DNA of 64,000 nucleotides from an uncultured Bacteroidota bacterium (lineage in GTDB: Bacteria; Bacteroidota; Bacteroidia; Chitinophagales; Chitinophagaceae), in contig CAIVEH010000058.1 in assembly GCA_903904855.1 (NCBI GenBank), positions 1 through 64,000 on the forward strand, in the 5' to 3' direction. Below are positions 34,881 to 47,800 of the stretch, in pieces. The position numbers and the translations under genes were made by a program. The notes below the pieces were generated by a model. That model made no database searches. It was not told the origin of the DNA and saw only the letters and a list, made by a program, of their open reading frames with translations. The number at the start of each line of letters is the position of its first letter. Position 1 is the stretch's first letter.

Positions 34881-35281
34881 AAAGTGGGATGTTAACAAGT
34901 ATATAAAAGACAACCCTTGATTACAAAAGGTTGGGTTCATCCAGAATTAAAGCTAGTCTTTAGTGCGATCTCAACAAATAAATTCTGAATCCTCCACCGG
35001 CACAATCTTAAGCAAAGCAAACTGCATGGCCGTATTGGGAATGCCTGTTATACTCCCCAAGGGATAAAAAAGTGAACTTCCAAATGGGCTTTGCGCCTTC
35101 TTTGCGCGAGTCATTGTGCATTACTGGCCAGAATTAATGTAATAGTTTAGCCCATGTATAGTAACAACCCTCAGCATAATCAAAAACCTAATTTGTTTAT
35201 CTTAATTTTTATGTTCATTACCTTTACAACCAGTACAGAGCAGCTCCTACCCGGAAACCCTGTACTATAAAAAATCAGAAG
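34881..35281. other. Gap between divergent T9SS protein and mutase genes
   Basis: About 400 bp with no gene seen; it must hold both promoters, but no good TAnnTTTG box with proper placement could be assigned. Confidence 0.45.
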
Positions 35282-36835
35282 GTGGATAGCAAAAAAATCA
35301 GTACCGATTCAGGGATAGAAATCAAGGAATTATATTGTCAGCCAGTGAAAATGGATGAACTCCCAGGGCAGTTCCCATTCACCAGGGGCGTGCACGCTGC
35401 CATGTACCGCGACCGGCTCTGGACCATGCGGCAATATGCGGGTTTCAGCACCGCCGAAGAGTCTAATAAAAGGTACCACTTCCTGCTGGGTCAGGGTGTC
35501 AACGGTCTTTCAGTGGCATTCGATCTGCCCACCCAGATAGGCTACGATTCCGATCACCCTATGTCAGAAGGCGAGGTGGGTAAAGTTGGTGTTGCCATAG
35601 ATTCGCTCCAGGATATGGAACTGCTGTTTAAAGATATCAGGCTCAGTGATATCTCCACCTCCATGACCATTAATTCCACTGCATTTATTCTCCTGGCTCT
35701 ATACATAGCATTAGCTAAAAAGCAGGGCGCCGATATAAAAAAGATATCCGGAACCATTCAGAATGACATACTGAAAGAGTACGCAGCAAGAGGCACTTAT
35801 ATCTACCCTCCTACCCCTTCCATGCGGCTCATCACCGATATATTTGAGTATTGCAGTAAGGAGGTACCAAAGTGGAATACCATCTCCATATCAGGTTACC
35901 ATATCCGCGAGGCAGGCTCAGATGCGGTGCAGGAGCTGGCATTCACATTGGCTAACGGCAAAACCTACCTTCAGGCAGCCATCACCAAGGGGCTGGATAT
36001 AAATGTATTTGCACAGCGGCTGTCCTTTTTCTTCAATGCACACAACAATTTGTTTGAAGAAGTCGCCAAATTCAGGGCTGCAAGGCGTATGTGGGCACAG
36101 ATCACCAAATCATTAGGAGCAACCGACCCTCGTGCCCAAATGCTGCGGTTTCATACCCAGACAGGCGGAAGCACGCTTACTGCACAGCAACCTAAAAACA
36201 ATATTGTTCGGGTAGCCCTCCAGGGATTGTCGGCCGTATTAGGTGGCACTCAGTCATTGCATACCAATGGTTATGACGAAGCGCTTTCGCTGCCTACCGA
36301 AGAGGCCGCATCAATAGCCCTGCGCACCCAGCAAATACTGGCCTACGAAAGCGGTGCAACCGATACTGTAGATCCGCTGGCCGGCTCCTTTTATGTCGAA
36401 TCGCTGACCAATGAAGTTGAAGCTGCAGCATGGAAGCTGATTGAAAAAATTGATGCAATGGGTGGCTCGGTAAAAGCCATTGAGCACCATTTTATGCAGG
36501 ACGAAATTGCCCGTTCAGCATATGCCTACAACAAGGCTATTGAAGATGGCAGCAAGGTAATTGTAGGTGTGAATAAATTCACCTCCGATGAAATGAGCAA
36601 GCCACCCGGCTTCAAGATCAATGATTCCATACGCATTGCGCAATCAGAAAAACTGGCTAAGCTCAGGGCAGAACGGAATAACGAAGTAGCCTCAGCCTGT
36701 CTGGCAACTATTAAGGCAAAAGCTACGACTACCGAAAACCTGATGCCTGCTGTAATAGATGCTGTTGAAAATCTCTGCACACTTGGAGAGATAGCCGATA
36801 CTTTGAGAAGTGTGTGGGGAGAGTATAAGGGGTAG
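35282..36835 (+). CDS. Methylmalonyl-CoA mutase family catalytic subunit (no B12-binding domain)
   Basis: A 517-residue (beta/alpha)8-barrel acyl-CoA mutase. Diagnostic blocks are [94 protein letters not shown] and [16 protein letters not shown]. The Arg of AARGTYI, which in methylmalonyl-CoA mutase binds the substrate carboxylate, is kept. The residue that is Tyr89 in the Propionibacterium enzyme appears as His (residue 38). The C-terminal cobalamin domain (DxHxxG) is absent, so a separate B12 subunit must be encoded elsewhere. The GTG at 35282 is the only start that keeps the conserved N-terminus; a later ATG at 35351 would just precede it. Confidence 0.9.
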   Translation: MDSKKISTDSGIEIKELYCQPVKMDELPGQFPFTRGVHAAMYRDRLWTMRQYAGFSTAEESNKRYHFLLGQGVNGLSVAFDLPTQIGYDSDHPMSEGEVGKVGVAIDSLQDMELLFKDIRLSDISTSMTINSTAFILLALYIALAKKQGADIKKISGTIQNDILKEYAARGTYIYPPTPSMRLITDIFEYCSKEVPKWNTISISGYHIREAGSDAVQELAFTLANGKTYLQAAITKGLDINVFAQRLSFFFNAHNNLFEEVAKFRAARRMWAQITKSLGATDPRAQMLRFHTQTGGSTLTAQQPKNNIVRVALQGLSAVLGGTQSLHTNGYDEALSLPTEEAASIALRTQQILAYESGATDTVDPLAGSFYVESLTNEVEAAAWKLIEKIDAMGGSVKAIEHHFMQDEIARSAYAYNKAIEDGSKVIVGVNKFTSDEMSKPPGFKINDSIRIAQSEKLAKLRAERNNEVASACLATIKAKATTTENLMPAVIDAVENLCTLGEIADTLRSVWGEYKG

Positions 36836-36871
36836 ACTACAGTATAATATTATGGAGGTTAAACTTTGACC

Positions 36872-37669
36872 ATGAGATACCGGTTAATCATACTGACATT
36901 GTTTGCGCTTTCGGGTATTTATTGTTGCCGGAATGACTCCCATGATAAGCCAATCCAGATAAACCATAAACAAGTCATTACTTCAATGCTTTATAAACAT
37001 GACAGTATCAGGCATCGCGCTAAGAAACAATCTATGCCTGAGTTAGAAAATAATTTATTCCCAAAACCTAAGAATCCCCATCAGATATTATCAACTGATG
37101 CAAAATTTTACGGTGAGCACCTGCTTAAAGGTTACACTAAAAAATTAAGGTATTATTTTGATAAGTACGAGGATTCATCAAATGGTGTCCGCATTTACAT
37201 GGATACAACCTTAATAAAATATTTCGAAGGTGTAAAAGAATTAGGCTATCTTAATCGGGATAAAATCAAAGATTCAGTTTTTGTTTTGCCTGAACTGAAT
37301 ATTATTGAAGATGGTCAATCATACTATTTTTCTGATACCACCATTCCGCGCCTGCACACTGAATCATTTTGCTGTCACCCTGATAATATGTTTCTTGTCG
37401 GCGACATAGATGAAGATGGAATCAGCGAAGTTGGACTTTTTGTTTCAGCTTGTACTAGCAGGTATAAAGTGCTGTATGTATATTCATTAAAAAACAATAA
37501 ATGGAAGGAAGTTGGTAATGTATGCTTTGATATATTTTACGAAAAGCCTAATAAAGAAAAGAGAGTTAGAAAAATAGGTAAAAGGAAATTTGAAATGCTG
37601 GAGATTTCTGCTTGTGTATCAGACAAAAAATATGCCGGTAAGCCTCATTGGAGAAAATTTTCTTTTTAG
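36872..37669 (+). CDS. Hypothetical lipoprotein
   Basis: A 265-residue putative lipoprotein. The N-terminus MRYRLIILTLFALSGIYCC has a lipobox-like SGIYC. Near residue 180 is FLVGDIDEDGISEVGLFV, resembling the calcium-binding DxDxDG pattern of FG-GAP/VCBS repeats. No family could be assigned. The ATG at 36872 is preferred to the TTG at 36866. It lies 36 bp after the mutase gene on the same strand and ends 14 bp from the convergent DUF3810 gene. Confidence 0.72.
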   Translation: MRYRLIILTLFALSGIYCCRNDSHDKPIQINHKQVITSMLYKHDSIRHRAKKQSMPELENNLFPKPKNPHQILSTDAKFYGEHLLKGYTKKLRYYFDKYEDSSNGVRIYMDTTLIKYFEGVKELGYLNRDKIKDSVFVLPELNIIEDGQSYYFSDTTIPRLHTESFCCHPDNMFLVGDIDEDGISEVGLFVSACTSRYKVLYVYSLKNNKWKEVGNVCFDIFYEKPNKEKRVRKIGKRKFEMLEISACVSDKKYAGKPHWRKFSF

Positions 37670-37683
37670 TGACCTGATAAGTA

Positions 37684-38808
37684 CTATGGCACAACTATTA
37701 ACCCGATTTCGCTTTTATTCCTTTTCTGCTCCAGCAGCCATGCACTCACCACAACATTGCCATAGCTCCGTATGCCATCTTTCTGATCCTGCATTTTCAG
37801 GTAGTTGTCATATAGTTGAGTACTATACCGGGCATAGTCATTCTGGTACTTTTTACTTATCTGGTCCAGGGTATCTATATGAGCTTTAGTCAGTTTATTG
37901 AGCATGGAGTCAAACTCCTTTGCCTTGGCCGAATCTCTCCTGTAAAGCCGGTTATTGGCATACAGCCATATATTCAGGTACGCTGAATACCGGAAAGTGC
38001 TGTCTGGCGTTGTGGTACCTAATGCATACGCCATCAGGTTTGCATCCTCTTCCGATGCAATACCTGCCTGGTGTGCCATTTCGTGGCATATAAGGAAGGG
38101 CATGGTAAATGCCGGCAGTTCAGCATCTATCTGGCCCTCCCCGGTAAAAGGGTTGTAATATCCCTCCACTCCCAGCCTCCTCATGAAATAACCAAAAAGT
38201 CCGGGCTTGATCTTCAATCCGTAATGCTTCACCTTACTATCTGTATAAGTTCTGTAAATTGCTTCTGCCTTATGGTCTGTTTCAATGAGTGAAAGGGAAT
38301 GATAACCCGGTGCATATTCATTGAGTTTGTCAACCAGTATACGATTAAACGCAATCAGGTTTTCCAGCGATTTCTTTTTCCGCTCAGCCTTTTCAATTTC
38401 AGTTTGTGGTGGTGGTATCTGGTGTATAAGACCCCATTCCTGCAGTAAGGAAGGTTTGTAGTAATTAGCGCCCCACCCTGTAATAAATAACAGGTAAAAG
38501 AAAAGTATAGTCTTGATAGTTCTGATGACAGAATTAGCCAACAATACTTTAGCGGCCCTGAAGCGAATAATATACCTGACCCACTTTATAACAGTTACAA
38601 GAGCCCATACTCCTCCTGCTATATATAAAACATCGCCAATGCTGAAAGGCAAATGCCCCAATAGCAATCCCCGGAATGTTTGAAACGGATAAAAAATATA
38701 TTGGTCATAACCTGCAATTATACCTGAGTAATACGGCAGCAAAAAATAAACCAGGCAGGAAATAACTAGTAACAATACCAGACTGATCCATTTTCCTTTC
38801 TGATTCAT
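37684..38808 (-). CDS. DUF3810 family membrane protein with HExxH motif
   Basis: A 374-residue membrane protein of the DUF3810 family. Two or three membrane segments lie in the first 130 residues (WISLVLLLVISCLVYFLLP; TILFFYLLFITGWGANYY). The remaining part contains MPFLICHEMAHQAGIASEEDAN, an HExxH zinc-peptidase-like motif, and GYYNPFTGEGQIDAELP just upstream, typical of this family. The biochemical role is not established. The ATG at 38808 is only 4 bp after a TATATTTG promoter box, so the longer start at 38877 is unlikely. Confidence 0.85.
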   Translation of the reverse strand: MNQKGKWISLVLLLVISCLVYFLLPYYSGIIAGYDQYIFYPFQTFRGLLLGHLPFSIGDVLYIAGGVWALVTVIKWVRYIIRFRAAKVLLANSVIRTIKTILFFYLLFITGWGANYYKPSLLQEWGLIHQIPPPQTEIEKAERKKKSLENLIAFNRILVDKLNEYAPGYHSLSLIETDHKAEAIYRTYTDSKVKHYGLKIKPGLFGYFMRRLGVEGYYNPFTGEGQIDAELPAFTMPFLICHEMAHQAGIASEEDANLMAYALGTTTPDSTFRYSAYLNIWLYANNRLYRRDSAKAKEFDSMLNKLTKAHIDTLDQISKKYQNDYARYSTQLYDNYLKMQDQKDGIRSYGNVVVSAWLLEQKRNKSEIGLIVVP

Positions 38809-38812
38809 TGAA

Positions 38813-38820
38813 CAAATATA
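38813..38820 (-). promoter_or_regulatory. -7 promoter box of the DUF3810 gene
   Basis: Read on the minus strand: TATATTTG, 4 bp from the ATG at 38808, which implies an almost leaderless mRNA. Confidence 0.55.
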
Positions 38821-38838
38821 GTATAACCACTTGCAAAT

Positions 38839-38866
38839 GAAACGGGGAGCTAATGCCCCCCGTTTC
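38839..38866 (-). terminator. Hairpin terminator after the giant gene
   Basis: GAAACGGGGAGC and GCCCCCCGTTTC form a 12-bp stem with one mismatch and a TAAT loop, 25 bp after the stop of the giant gene. The following stretch on the minus strand is only moderately T-rich. Confidence 0.65.
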
Positions 38867-38891
38867 TTAAAAAACATATCATTGATACAGA

Positions 38892-41800
38892 TTATTGCTC
38901 AACAACCATATGGAATACTTTGCTCTCAGTAGCTGATTGCACATTTACCATATACATGCCATTGGCAAGACCGCTGTTCATCTGTACTTTCTCATCAATA
39001 ACACCATTATGTGCTATCACCTTGCTGGTGTAAATAACCTGGCCAAGCACATTGGTTACTTCTATTGATATTTCCTGATCATCTATTGAAGAAAGCGTAC
39101 CCTTGATTGTAAATGTTCCGTTATTAGGATTTGGAACCAGGCGTATATCGCCGGTCATTGTGCTAACTGGTTTCACACTTACGTTGCTTGAATGAACGGT
39201 AAATGAACTTCCACCTATCAGGTAACCACATGCATTACTGTCAGATACCTGGCAAGCTACTACATCCTGATCGTTAAGCGTGGTAGAGTACAGAACCGAA
39301 GTACTAGCACCAGTAAGTTCTACACCATTAATAGACCACCTGTAAACCGGAGCAGCGCCTGGATTAGTAACAGTAGCTGTAAGTGTGTCATTGTAAAGCA
39401 CTGTACCCACATTAGCACCTGAATTCAGGCTGATTGTAACCACTGGAGCCAGACTTGTCTGTGTATTGAAAGTAAGATTGTTACTCAATACTGTAGATGC
39501 AGTTACGCACTGATAGCTGCTGGTCATAGTACAGAACAGTATATCGCCATCTGTTGGTATGTAGGTAAATGTATTACCGCTGCCTACTGGTACACCACCC
39601 AGTTTCCATGAATAAGAAGGAGTAGTACCACCATTAACCGGTGTAGCAGTTATATCAACTGTTGTACCCTGACATACTGTTGTTGAAGGTGAAGCTGCAA
39701 TCGTTACTGAAGGAGTAACATCAGGTCTTACAGTCATCGTTACAGAACCATTGGCAGTAGCTGGCAGCGGACAAGGTTCGTTACTTGTCATCATTACACT
39801 GATAACATTGCCGTTTGATGGAACGAATGTATAAGAACTGCCTGTTGCTCCTGTTAAGATACCATTCACAGACCATGAGAATGCTGGAAATGCACCCCCA
39901 TTAACTGTAAGTGCAGAGAAGGTAACAGTTGTACCTGTACATACTGTATCACCCACACCTGTAGCAACTGTTACAGAAGGAATAACAGAAGGCATGGTAG
40001 TTACTACAGCTGTACCTGTCATGTTTGAAGAACATGTAGTAGTCGAATTAACAGCCATTACACTGTAAGTACCCGCAGTATGTAGTCCGAAGCTGATAGC
40101 AGCGCCTGTACCGGCAACAGATCCCGGAATCAGGGAAGTACCATTGTATAACTGATAATTAACACCTGCATCAGATCCACTCAATCCTACAGGCAAACCA
40201 GCTGTACTTGCGCAATAAGCGCCACCACCTGTTACTGCATATACTGAAGGTAATGAGCTTATAGAAACAACCACACTACCTGCCATTGCATTTGTACAAC
40301 CGGTAGCTGTATTTGATGCACTTACTGTATAAGTACCTGCAGCAGTTACCAGGCCAAAATTAATAGAGCTTCCTGATCCTGAAACCGGAGCCAACACATT
40401 TACAGTACCCAGTTTCAACTGATAAGTAATACCAGATGCTGTACCGCTTAAGCCAACATTAACACCTGTTCCACCTGTGCAGTAATTACCACCACCTGTT
40501 ACAGTAAAGGCAGCAGGTAACGCATTAACTGATACAGTAACTGAACCTGTCATTGGAGCGCTGCAAGATGTAACCGGATTAGTAGCTAATATAGTATAGG
40601 TGCCTGGTGTAGTCTGAGGACCAAAATCAAGTGAACTGCTATACGAATGTGTAGTTCCTACAGCTACACCATCAAGGTATAACTGATAGAAACAAGGAGA
40701 ATCCATGGCGCTGATGCCAACATGAGAACCAGCAGAACCTGCGCAGAAACTTCCACCACCTACAACAGTATAAGCTGTTGGCAACGGATTAACTGCTACC
40801 GATGCACTGCTGAGCATATTGTTGGTACAGCCGGTTGATGAATTTGTAGCTACAACTGTAAAGGTACCGCCAGTTGTCTGAGGACCAAAATTCAGTGAAT
40901 AGCCTGTACCTGCCATTGTAGCTACAGATGAAGAACCTCTCCACAACTGGTAGTTAACACCGGCATCAGATCCGCTCTGGAACACTGGTACACCTGCACC
41001 GCCTGCGCAGAAACCGCCGCCACCTGAAACTGTGTAAAGCGCTGGTAAAGAATTAATAACTACAGATGGAGTATCGTTCATAGTACTGTAGCATGTTGTT
41101 GCAATGCTGGTAGCAACTACTTTATAAGTACCTGCTGATGTCTGCAGACCATAATTGATAGTGAAACCAGTACCTGATACCGAACCACCCACTGGTACTG
41201 CACCGAGATACAACTGATATTGAGTACCAACATCAGATCCGTTCAGAGAAATGTTAACACCTGAACCACCCAGGCAATAACCTGTTGAGCTTGCAATTAC
41301 ATTGTAAGATGTAGGTAAAGGACTGATTCCTATCGATGGGCTGCCTACCATGTTAATGCTGCAACCTGTAGATGCATCTGTTGCTGTTACGAAATAAGTA
41401 CCAACAACTGATTGATATCCGAAATCAAGGCCTGTACCGGTACCTGCTGTTGGAGCGCCCAGCGGCAGAATACCACGATACAATTGGTAATTGATTCCCA
41501 TTGTAGAATTGCTGAGTCCGATATGCTGACCAAGGCCGCCCGGGCAATAATTGCCACCACCGGTAACTGTATCAACAATTGGCAACGGATTAACAATAAT
41601 GCTAACACTGCCGGTCATATTGCTTTGGCAGAGTGTAGTAGTATTGGTACCGGTAACAGTATATGTTCCTGCTGCCGACTGTAAGCCAAAGTTAATTGCA
41701 CCTGCACCACCTGCCTGAGGTAAGCCGGTTGCAATACCGTCTTTATATAACTGGTAGCTGATTCCTGATGCAGAACCTGAAAGGCCAACATTCAGGCCAG

Positions 41801-44800
41801 TACCGCCTGCGCAATAAGAACCGCCTCCTGTAACTACATAAGTAGAAGCTGGTAATGGATTAACAGATACCGATGTGCTGCCAGCCATTGTAGAAGTACA
41901 TGAAGTAACACTATTGGTTGCTACTACTGTATATGTTCCTGGTGCTGTCTGGTTGCCGAAATTCAACAATCCTGTTACACCGCCAAATGGAGCGCCAACT
42001 GGTGAACCTCCGAGTTTCAGCTGGTAGTTGATACCTGCATCTGAAGAAGAAAGCGTAACCGGAACTCCTGCACCGCCTGCACAGAATGAACCGCCACCAC
42101 CTACATTATAAACCAATGGAAGTGCGTTAACAGATATGGACTGGCTTCCGCTCATTGAATTGATACAGCCGGTAACTGAGTTGGTACCGATAACAGTATA
42201 TGCACCGCCACCTGTAAATGTGCCAAAGCTCAATGCGCTGCCAGTACCTGCCAATGCCGGACCAGTCATTACACTACCCAGATATAACTGATAGCTGATA
42301 GTAAGATCCGAATTGCTCAATCCTACAGGAAGACCTGCGCCACCTGCGCAATAGCTGCCACCACCGGTAACATTATAAGCAGTTGGTAAAGGATTCAGTG
42401 ATACGGTTACACTGCTTGTCATGTTATTAGAGCAACCGGTAAGCATACTTGTTGCAATAACTGTATAAGTACCAAGTGCAGTTTTATTACCAAAATCAAG
42501 TGGAGAACCTGTACCAGACATAGGTAAACCGGATGTTGAAGCACCAACATAAAGTTGATAATTAACCCCTGAAACTGAACCGCTGAGTTGCACATCAGAT
42601 CCTGTTCCACCTGTGCAATAGCCACCACCACCTGTTATTGTAAAGGCTGTTGGCAATGCATAGTTGGAAACTACAGCAGTTCCTGTCATATTGCTGCTGC
42701 ATGTTGTTGTTGGATTTACAGCCTTAACGGTATAAGTACCGATGCCGGTTTGTAATCCAAATGTTACAGGAACACCTGTTGTTCCTGCAACTGAAGAACC
42801 TACAGGCGCACCTGAAAGGTAAAGTTGATAATTAATACCAGTGCTGCCGGTATCTACTCCTATCACTCTGCCTGTTCCGCCTGGGCAATAAGCGCCACCA
42901 CCTGTTACAGTATGAATTGAAGGAAGTGGATTAATTGAGATCAGCACACTGCCCGTCATTGTTGATGTACAACCTGAAGAAGTCCTTGTTGCAACTACAG
43001 TATAGATACCAGTACCAGTCTGGAGGCCAAAGCTGATTGCGCTTCCTGTTCCGGTTACTGATGGCAGACCGGTAGAAATACCTGCTAAATAAAGCTGGTA
43101 ACTTACACCTGTATCTGAGCTGCTTAATCCAACAGAAGTACCTGAAGTACCTGTACAATAGCCACCACCACCTGTTACGGTATAAAGCGCTGGAGCCAAT
43201 AATTTATTGATAATTGCGCTGCCGGTCATTGTAGCAGTACATCCGGTAGCAGTACTTGTAGCACGGGCAATAAATGTATCGCTTAAGCCTACAGAAATTG
43301 TTCCGAAGCTGATAACACCACCTGTACCCGCAACTGCAGCACCTATTAAAGTACCATCATTAGGATCAAGTAACTGATAATTTACGCCTGTTACCGATCC
43401 GCTGAGGCCTACCGGTACACCGGCAAGTCCTGCACAATAGTTACCGCCGCCTGTAACTGTAAATACAGCAGGTGCAGTAGTAATAGATACGGTAGCAGCG
43501 CCTGTCATAGTATTGGTACAGCCGGTTACAATATTGGTACCTATAACGGTATAAGTACCTGTAGAAGCCTGAATACCCATATCAAGTGAAGAACCTGTTC
43601 CTGTTCCTAAAACAGCTGAACCGGTAGATACACCTAGATTATACAACTGGTAGGAAACGCCTGCCTGAGAATTGCTTATAGTAATATCTACACCAGTGCC
43701 GCCTGCGCAATAGCTGCCACCCGAAGAAACAGTATATGCTGTTGGCAGAGGATTGGTTGTTACAGTCACAAAGGCTGGTACCATTGGATTAGTACAAAGT
43801 GTGGCAATGTTTGTTGCAACAACATTATAGTTACCTGCTGTCAGTGGTCCGAAAACAAGCGGAGCACCTGTACCATTAACCGGTGTACCTATGGCTAATG
43901 ATGTAGTAGTATTATATAACTGATATCTAATACCAGCGTCTGAATTATTAAGTGTCAATGTAACTCCTGTTCCACCTAAGCAGTAAGTAGAAACTGTGGT
44001 TGGTGCGAGTGTATATTGGGTAGGCAAAAGAGCAACACTAACTGTAGCGCTACCAATCATATTGCTTACGCAATTGGTTGTAGTATTGGTAGCTGTAACT
44101 GTATACGTTCCTGCTGTATTTTGTAGCGGGAACGTAATAGTTGATGGAACTGTAGCAAGTCCGGCTATAGTAGACTGAAGTGTTGCTCCGTTGAATAACT
44201 TGTAGTTATAACCTGAATAGGTTGTATCTACAGCAATTGCAACTCCTGTACCTCCGATACCACATACTACGCCACCACTACCTGTGGTAATATGAGTAAC
44301 TGGTGGCAATGGATTAATTGTAACCGTAACACTGGTTCCGGTTACACTGGTACAACCTGTAACAGTATTGGTAGCTCTTACAGTATATGTTCCTGCTGCA
44401 AGCACTGAACCTAAAGGTAACAGAGCGCCGGTACCTGTAAAGGCAGTACCAAAATTTGAACCTCCTAGCAGTATCTGATAGCTGGTTAATGTCTGGGATC
44501 CGCTCAAAGTCAGTGGAACACCAGTACCACCTGCGCAATAAGCGCTTGATGTACCTGTAAAGCCAAGGGTAAATACTGTAGGTGCCACACCGGCTGTAAC
44601 CGCTGCTGAGCCAAGCATGGTATTACTACATCCTGTAGTAGCATTCAATGCAGTAATTGTATAAGTAGCATTGGTAGTTAAAAGTCCGTAGCTGAGGGCC
44701 GAACCGGTAGTACCTGGTAAAGTAACCGAAGTTCCTCCTACCAGTGTATAATTCACACCAGTCTGAGAGTTACTTAAACCTACAGGAACGCCTGTACTAC

Positions 44801-47800
44801 CAGGACAGTTAATACCACCACCGGTAACTGTGTATGCTGTTGGCAATGGATTAACCAATATAACAGAAACGCCTGTCATATTATTAACACAACCTGTAGT
44901 GTTATTGGTTGCAACTACAGTATAATTACCACCGGCAGTCATCGTGCCGAAGGAAATGGCGCCGCCTGTTCCTGTTACCAGCGCTCCTGGCAGTAAAGTT
45001 CCATTCAGGTATAATTGATAACTGTATGAAGTTCCACCAGAAACTGGCTGTGAACTTGAGAGACCAACTGCAAAACCAGTGCCACCTGCACAATAAGCTC
45101 CGCCACCTGTCATGTTAAATGCTGTTGGAAGGACTGATAAAGCAACAGTTGCTGATCCGCCCATGGCTTGTGTGCAACCTGTAGTTGTATTGGTAGCTAC
45201 TGCTGTATAAGTAGTGGCTGTAGTCTGTATTCCAAATGATATTGGTGAACCTGTACCTGCTACCGGACTTCCTACAGCAGTACCACCATTCATTAATTGA
45301 TAACTGATTCCTACATCTGAACCACTTAAACCAACAGCAACACCGGTTGAACCTGCGCAATAAGCGCCGCCACCGGTAAGTGTATAAATATTAGGCAATG
45401 CATTAACTGTACCTGAAGTTGTTGCAATACAACCTGTAGGTAATGTATAAGTAAGGCTAACAGTTCCTGCTGCTACACCACTCATAATTCCTGTAAAGCC
45501 GCCAATAGTAGCTATTGCAGTATTGCTGCTGTTCCATGAACCGCCTGCAGAGGCATCTGAAAGTGTTGTTGATGAACCTACACAGACATTCAATGTACCT
45601 GTAATTGCTGCAGGTAATGGATTTACGGTAACAGGATATACAACATTACATCCGATAGGAGCTAAAGTATAAGATATTACAGTTGTACCTGGGGTAATTC
45701 CGGATACAACACCTGTTGTTGATATACTTCCGACAGCAGGCAGACTGCTTGTCCATGTACCACCTGAAGTACCATCTGCAAGCGCAGTAGTAAGGCCAAG
45801 ACAAACTGTTGGATTTCCTGTAATTACGGCAGGAGTTGGATAAACTGTAACTGTCTGTGTTACAAAACAACCTGCTGGTAATGTATAGGTAATAGTTACT
45901 GTACCTGCTGATACGCCTGTTACCACGCCTGTTGCAGAAACTACTGTGGCTATAGCAGTATTAGAACTTGTATATGAACCACCGGTTGTAGCATCGTTTA
46001 AAGTTGTACTAAGACCGGTACATACTGTAAATACACCGGTTATTGCTACTGGTTGTGGATTTACAGTTTCTACCATAGTTGTAAAGCAACTACCTGGAGC
46101 TGGTAAAGTGTAAGTAATTGTAGGAGTACCTACAGCCACACCTGCAACAACTCCCAGGCCGGAAATAGTAGCCAGTGAAGTGTTGCTGCTGCTCCATGAG
46201 CCGCCGCTTACACCGTCAGTTAGTGTAGTGGTAAGGCCTACACATACAGTATTTGAACCTGATATAGCTGCTGGTGATGGATAAACCGTTGTACCGGCAG
46301 TTATCAGACATGTTGTAGGCAATGTATAAGTAATCGTTGCTGTACCTGCTGTTACACCGCCCACAATTCCTGTTCCTGTACCTACAGTTGCAACTGCTGT
46401 GTTACTGCTGGTCCATGTTCCACCTGCGGTAGCATCAAACAATGTAGTTGTAGCTCCTGCACATACGGTAGCGATACCGGTAATTGCTGGTGGAATTGGG
46501 TTAACTGTTATCGGATAAGTTGTCAGACAGCCTGTTGGCAGTGTATAAGTAATAACAGGATTACCTGCTGCAACACCCGTTACAACACCGGTTAAAGCAA
46601 CAACGCTTCCAAGTGTGGCATTGCTGCTGCTCCATGTACCGCCTGTTGTAGCATCGGTCAATGAGGTGGTTAATAATACACACACACTGGCTGTACCCGT
46701 AATGGCCGCTGGTAATGGATTAACCGTGAATGGGAAAATTACAAAACAACCTGCTGGTAAAGTATAAGTGATATTACAACTACCGAAAGCAACACCGGTT
46801 ACTGTACCGGTTCCGGCACCCACTGTAGCAACAGCAGTATTGCTGCTTGTCCAGGTACCACCGGTAACCGTATTTGCCAATGTTGTGGTAAGACCTACGC
46901 ACACATTATTTGTTCCTGTTATAGCTGCTGCTACCGGATTAACGGTAACAGTATATGTTGTAAAGCAACCTGCCGGTAATGTATAAGTAATACTTACTGT
47001 ACCTGCTGCAACACCTGTTACAACACCGCCGGCAGATATTGTGGCAATAGCTGTATTACTGCTGGTCCATGTACCGCCGGTAGTTGCATCAGCCAGTGTA
47101 GTTGTTAAACCAACACATACTGTGGCAGTACCTGTAACAGCTGCAGGAGTAGGATTTACCGTAAATGATTCAGTAACATTACATCCTGCTGGAAGTGTAT
47201 ATGTCAGATTAGTAATACCGGCCAATACTCCGGTAACAATACCGGTACCGCCACCTATTGTAGCTACTGTAGGTGTTGAACTTGTCCATACACCACCTGC
47301 TGTAAGATCAATTGCAGTTATTGTAAGGCCTACGCAAACTGAAGCAGGACCTGTAATAGCAACCGGAGTTGGATTAACTGTTATATTAAAGGTAGCAAAG
47401 CAACCTGTAGTCAATGTATAAGTAATTGTTGGTGTACCTGCCGCGATACCATTTACGATACCTGATGATACGCCAACTGTAGCAATCAATGCATTGCTGC
47501 TAGACCAGTTACCACCACCCGTAGCATCGGCCAGTGTAATTGCTGAACCGGCACATACTGTTGTCAGTCCTGATATTGCAGCCGGGTTAGGATTAACCGT
47601 TACAGTTGCACTGATCGAACAGCCTGTTGGTAATGTATAAATAATATTTGCAGTTCCAAATGCAACACCGGTTACAACGCCTGTGCTTGCACCTACTGTT
47701 GCAACTCCCGGGGTAGAGGTAGTCCATGTACCACCTGTTGAAGTGTTAGCAAGTGTAGTAGTTGTGCCTGGGCATAAGAACATTGTTCCTGTAATAGATG

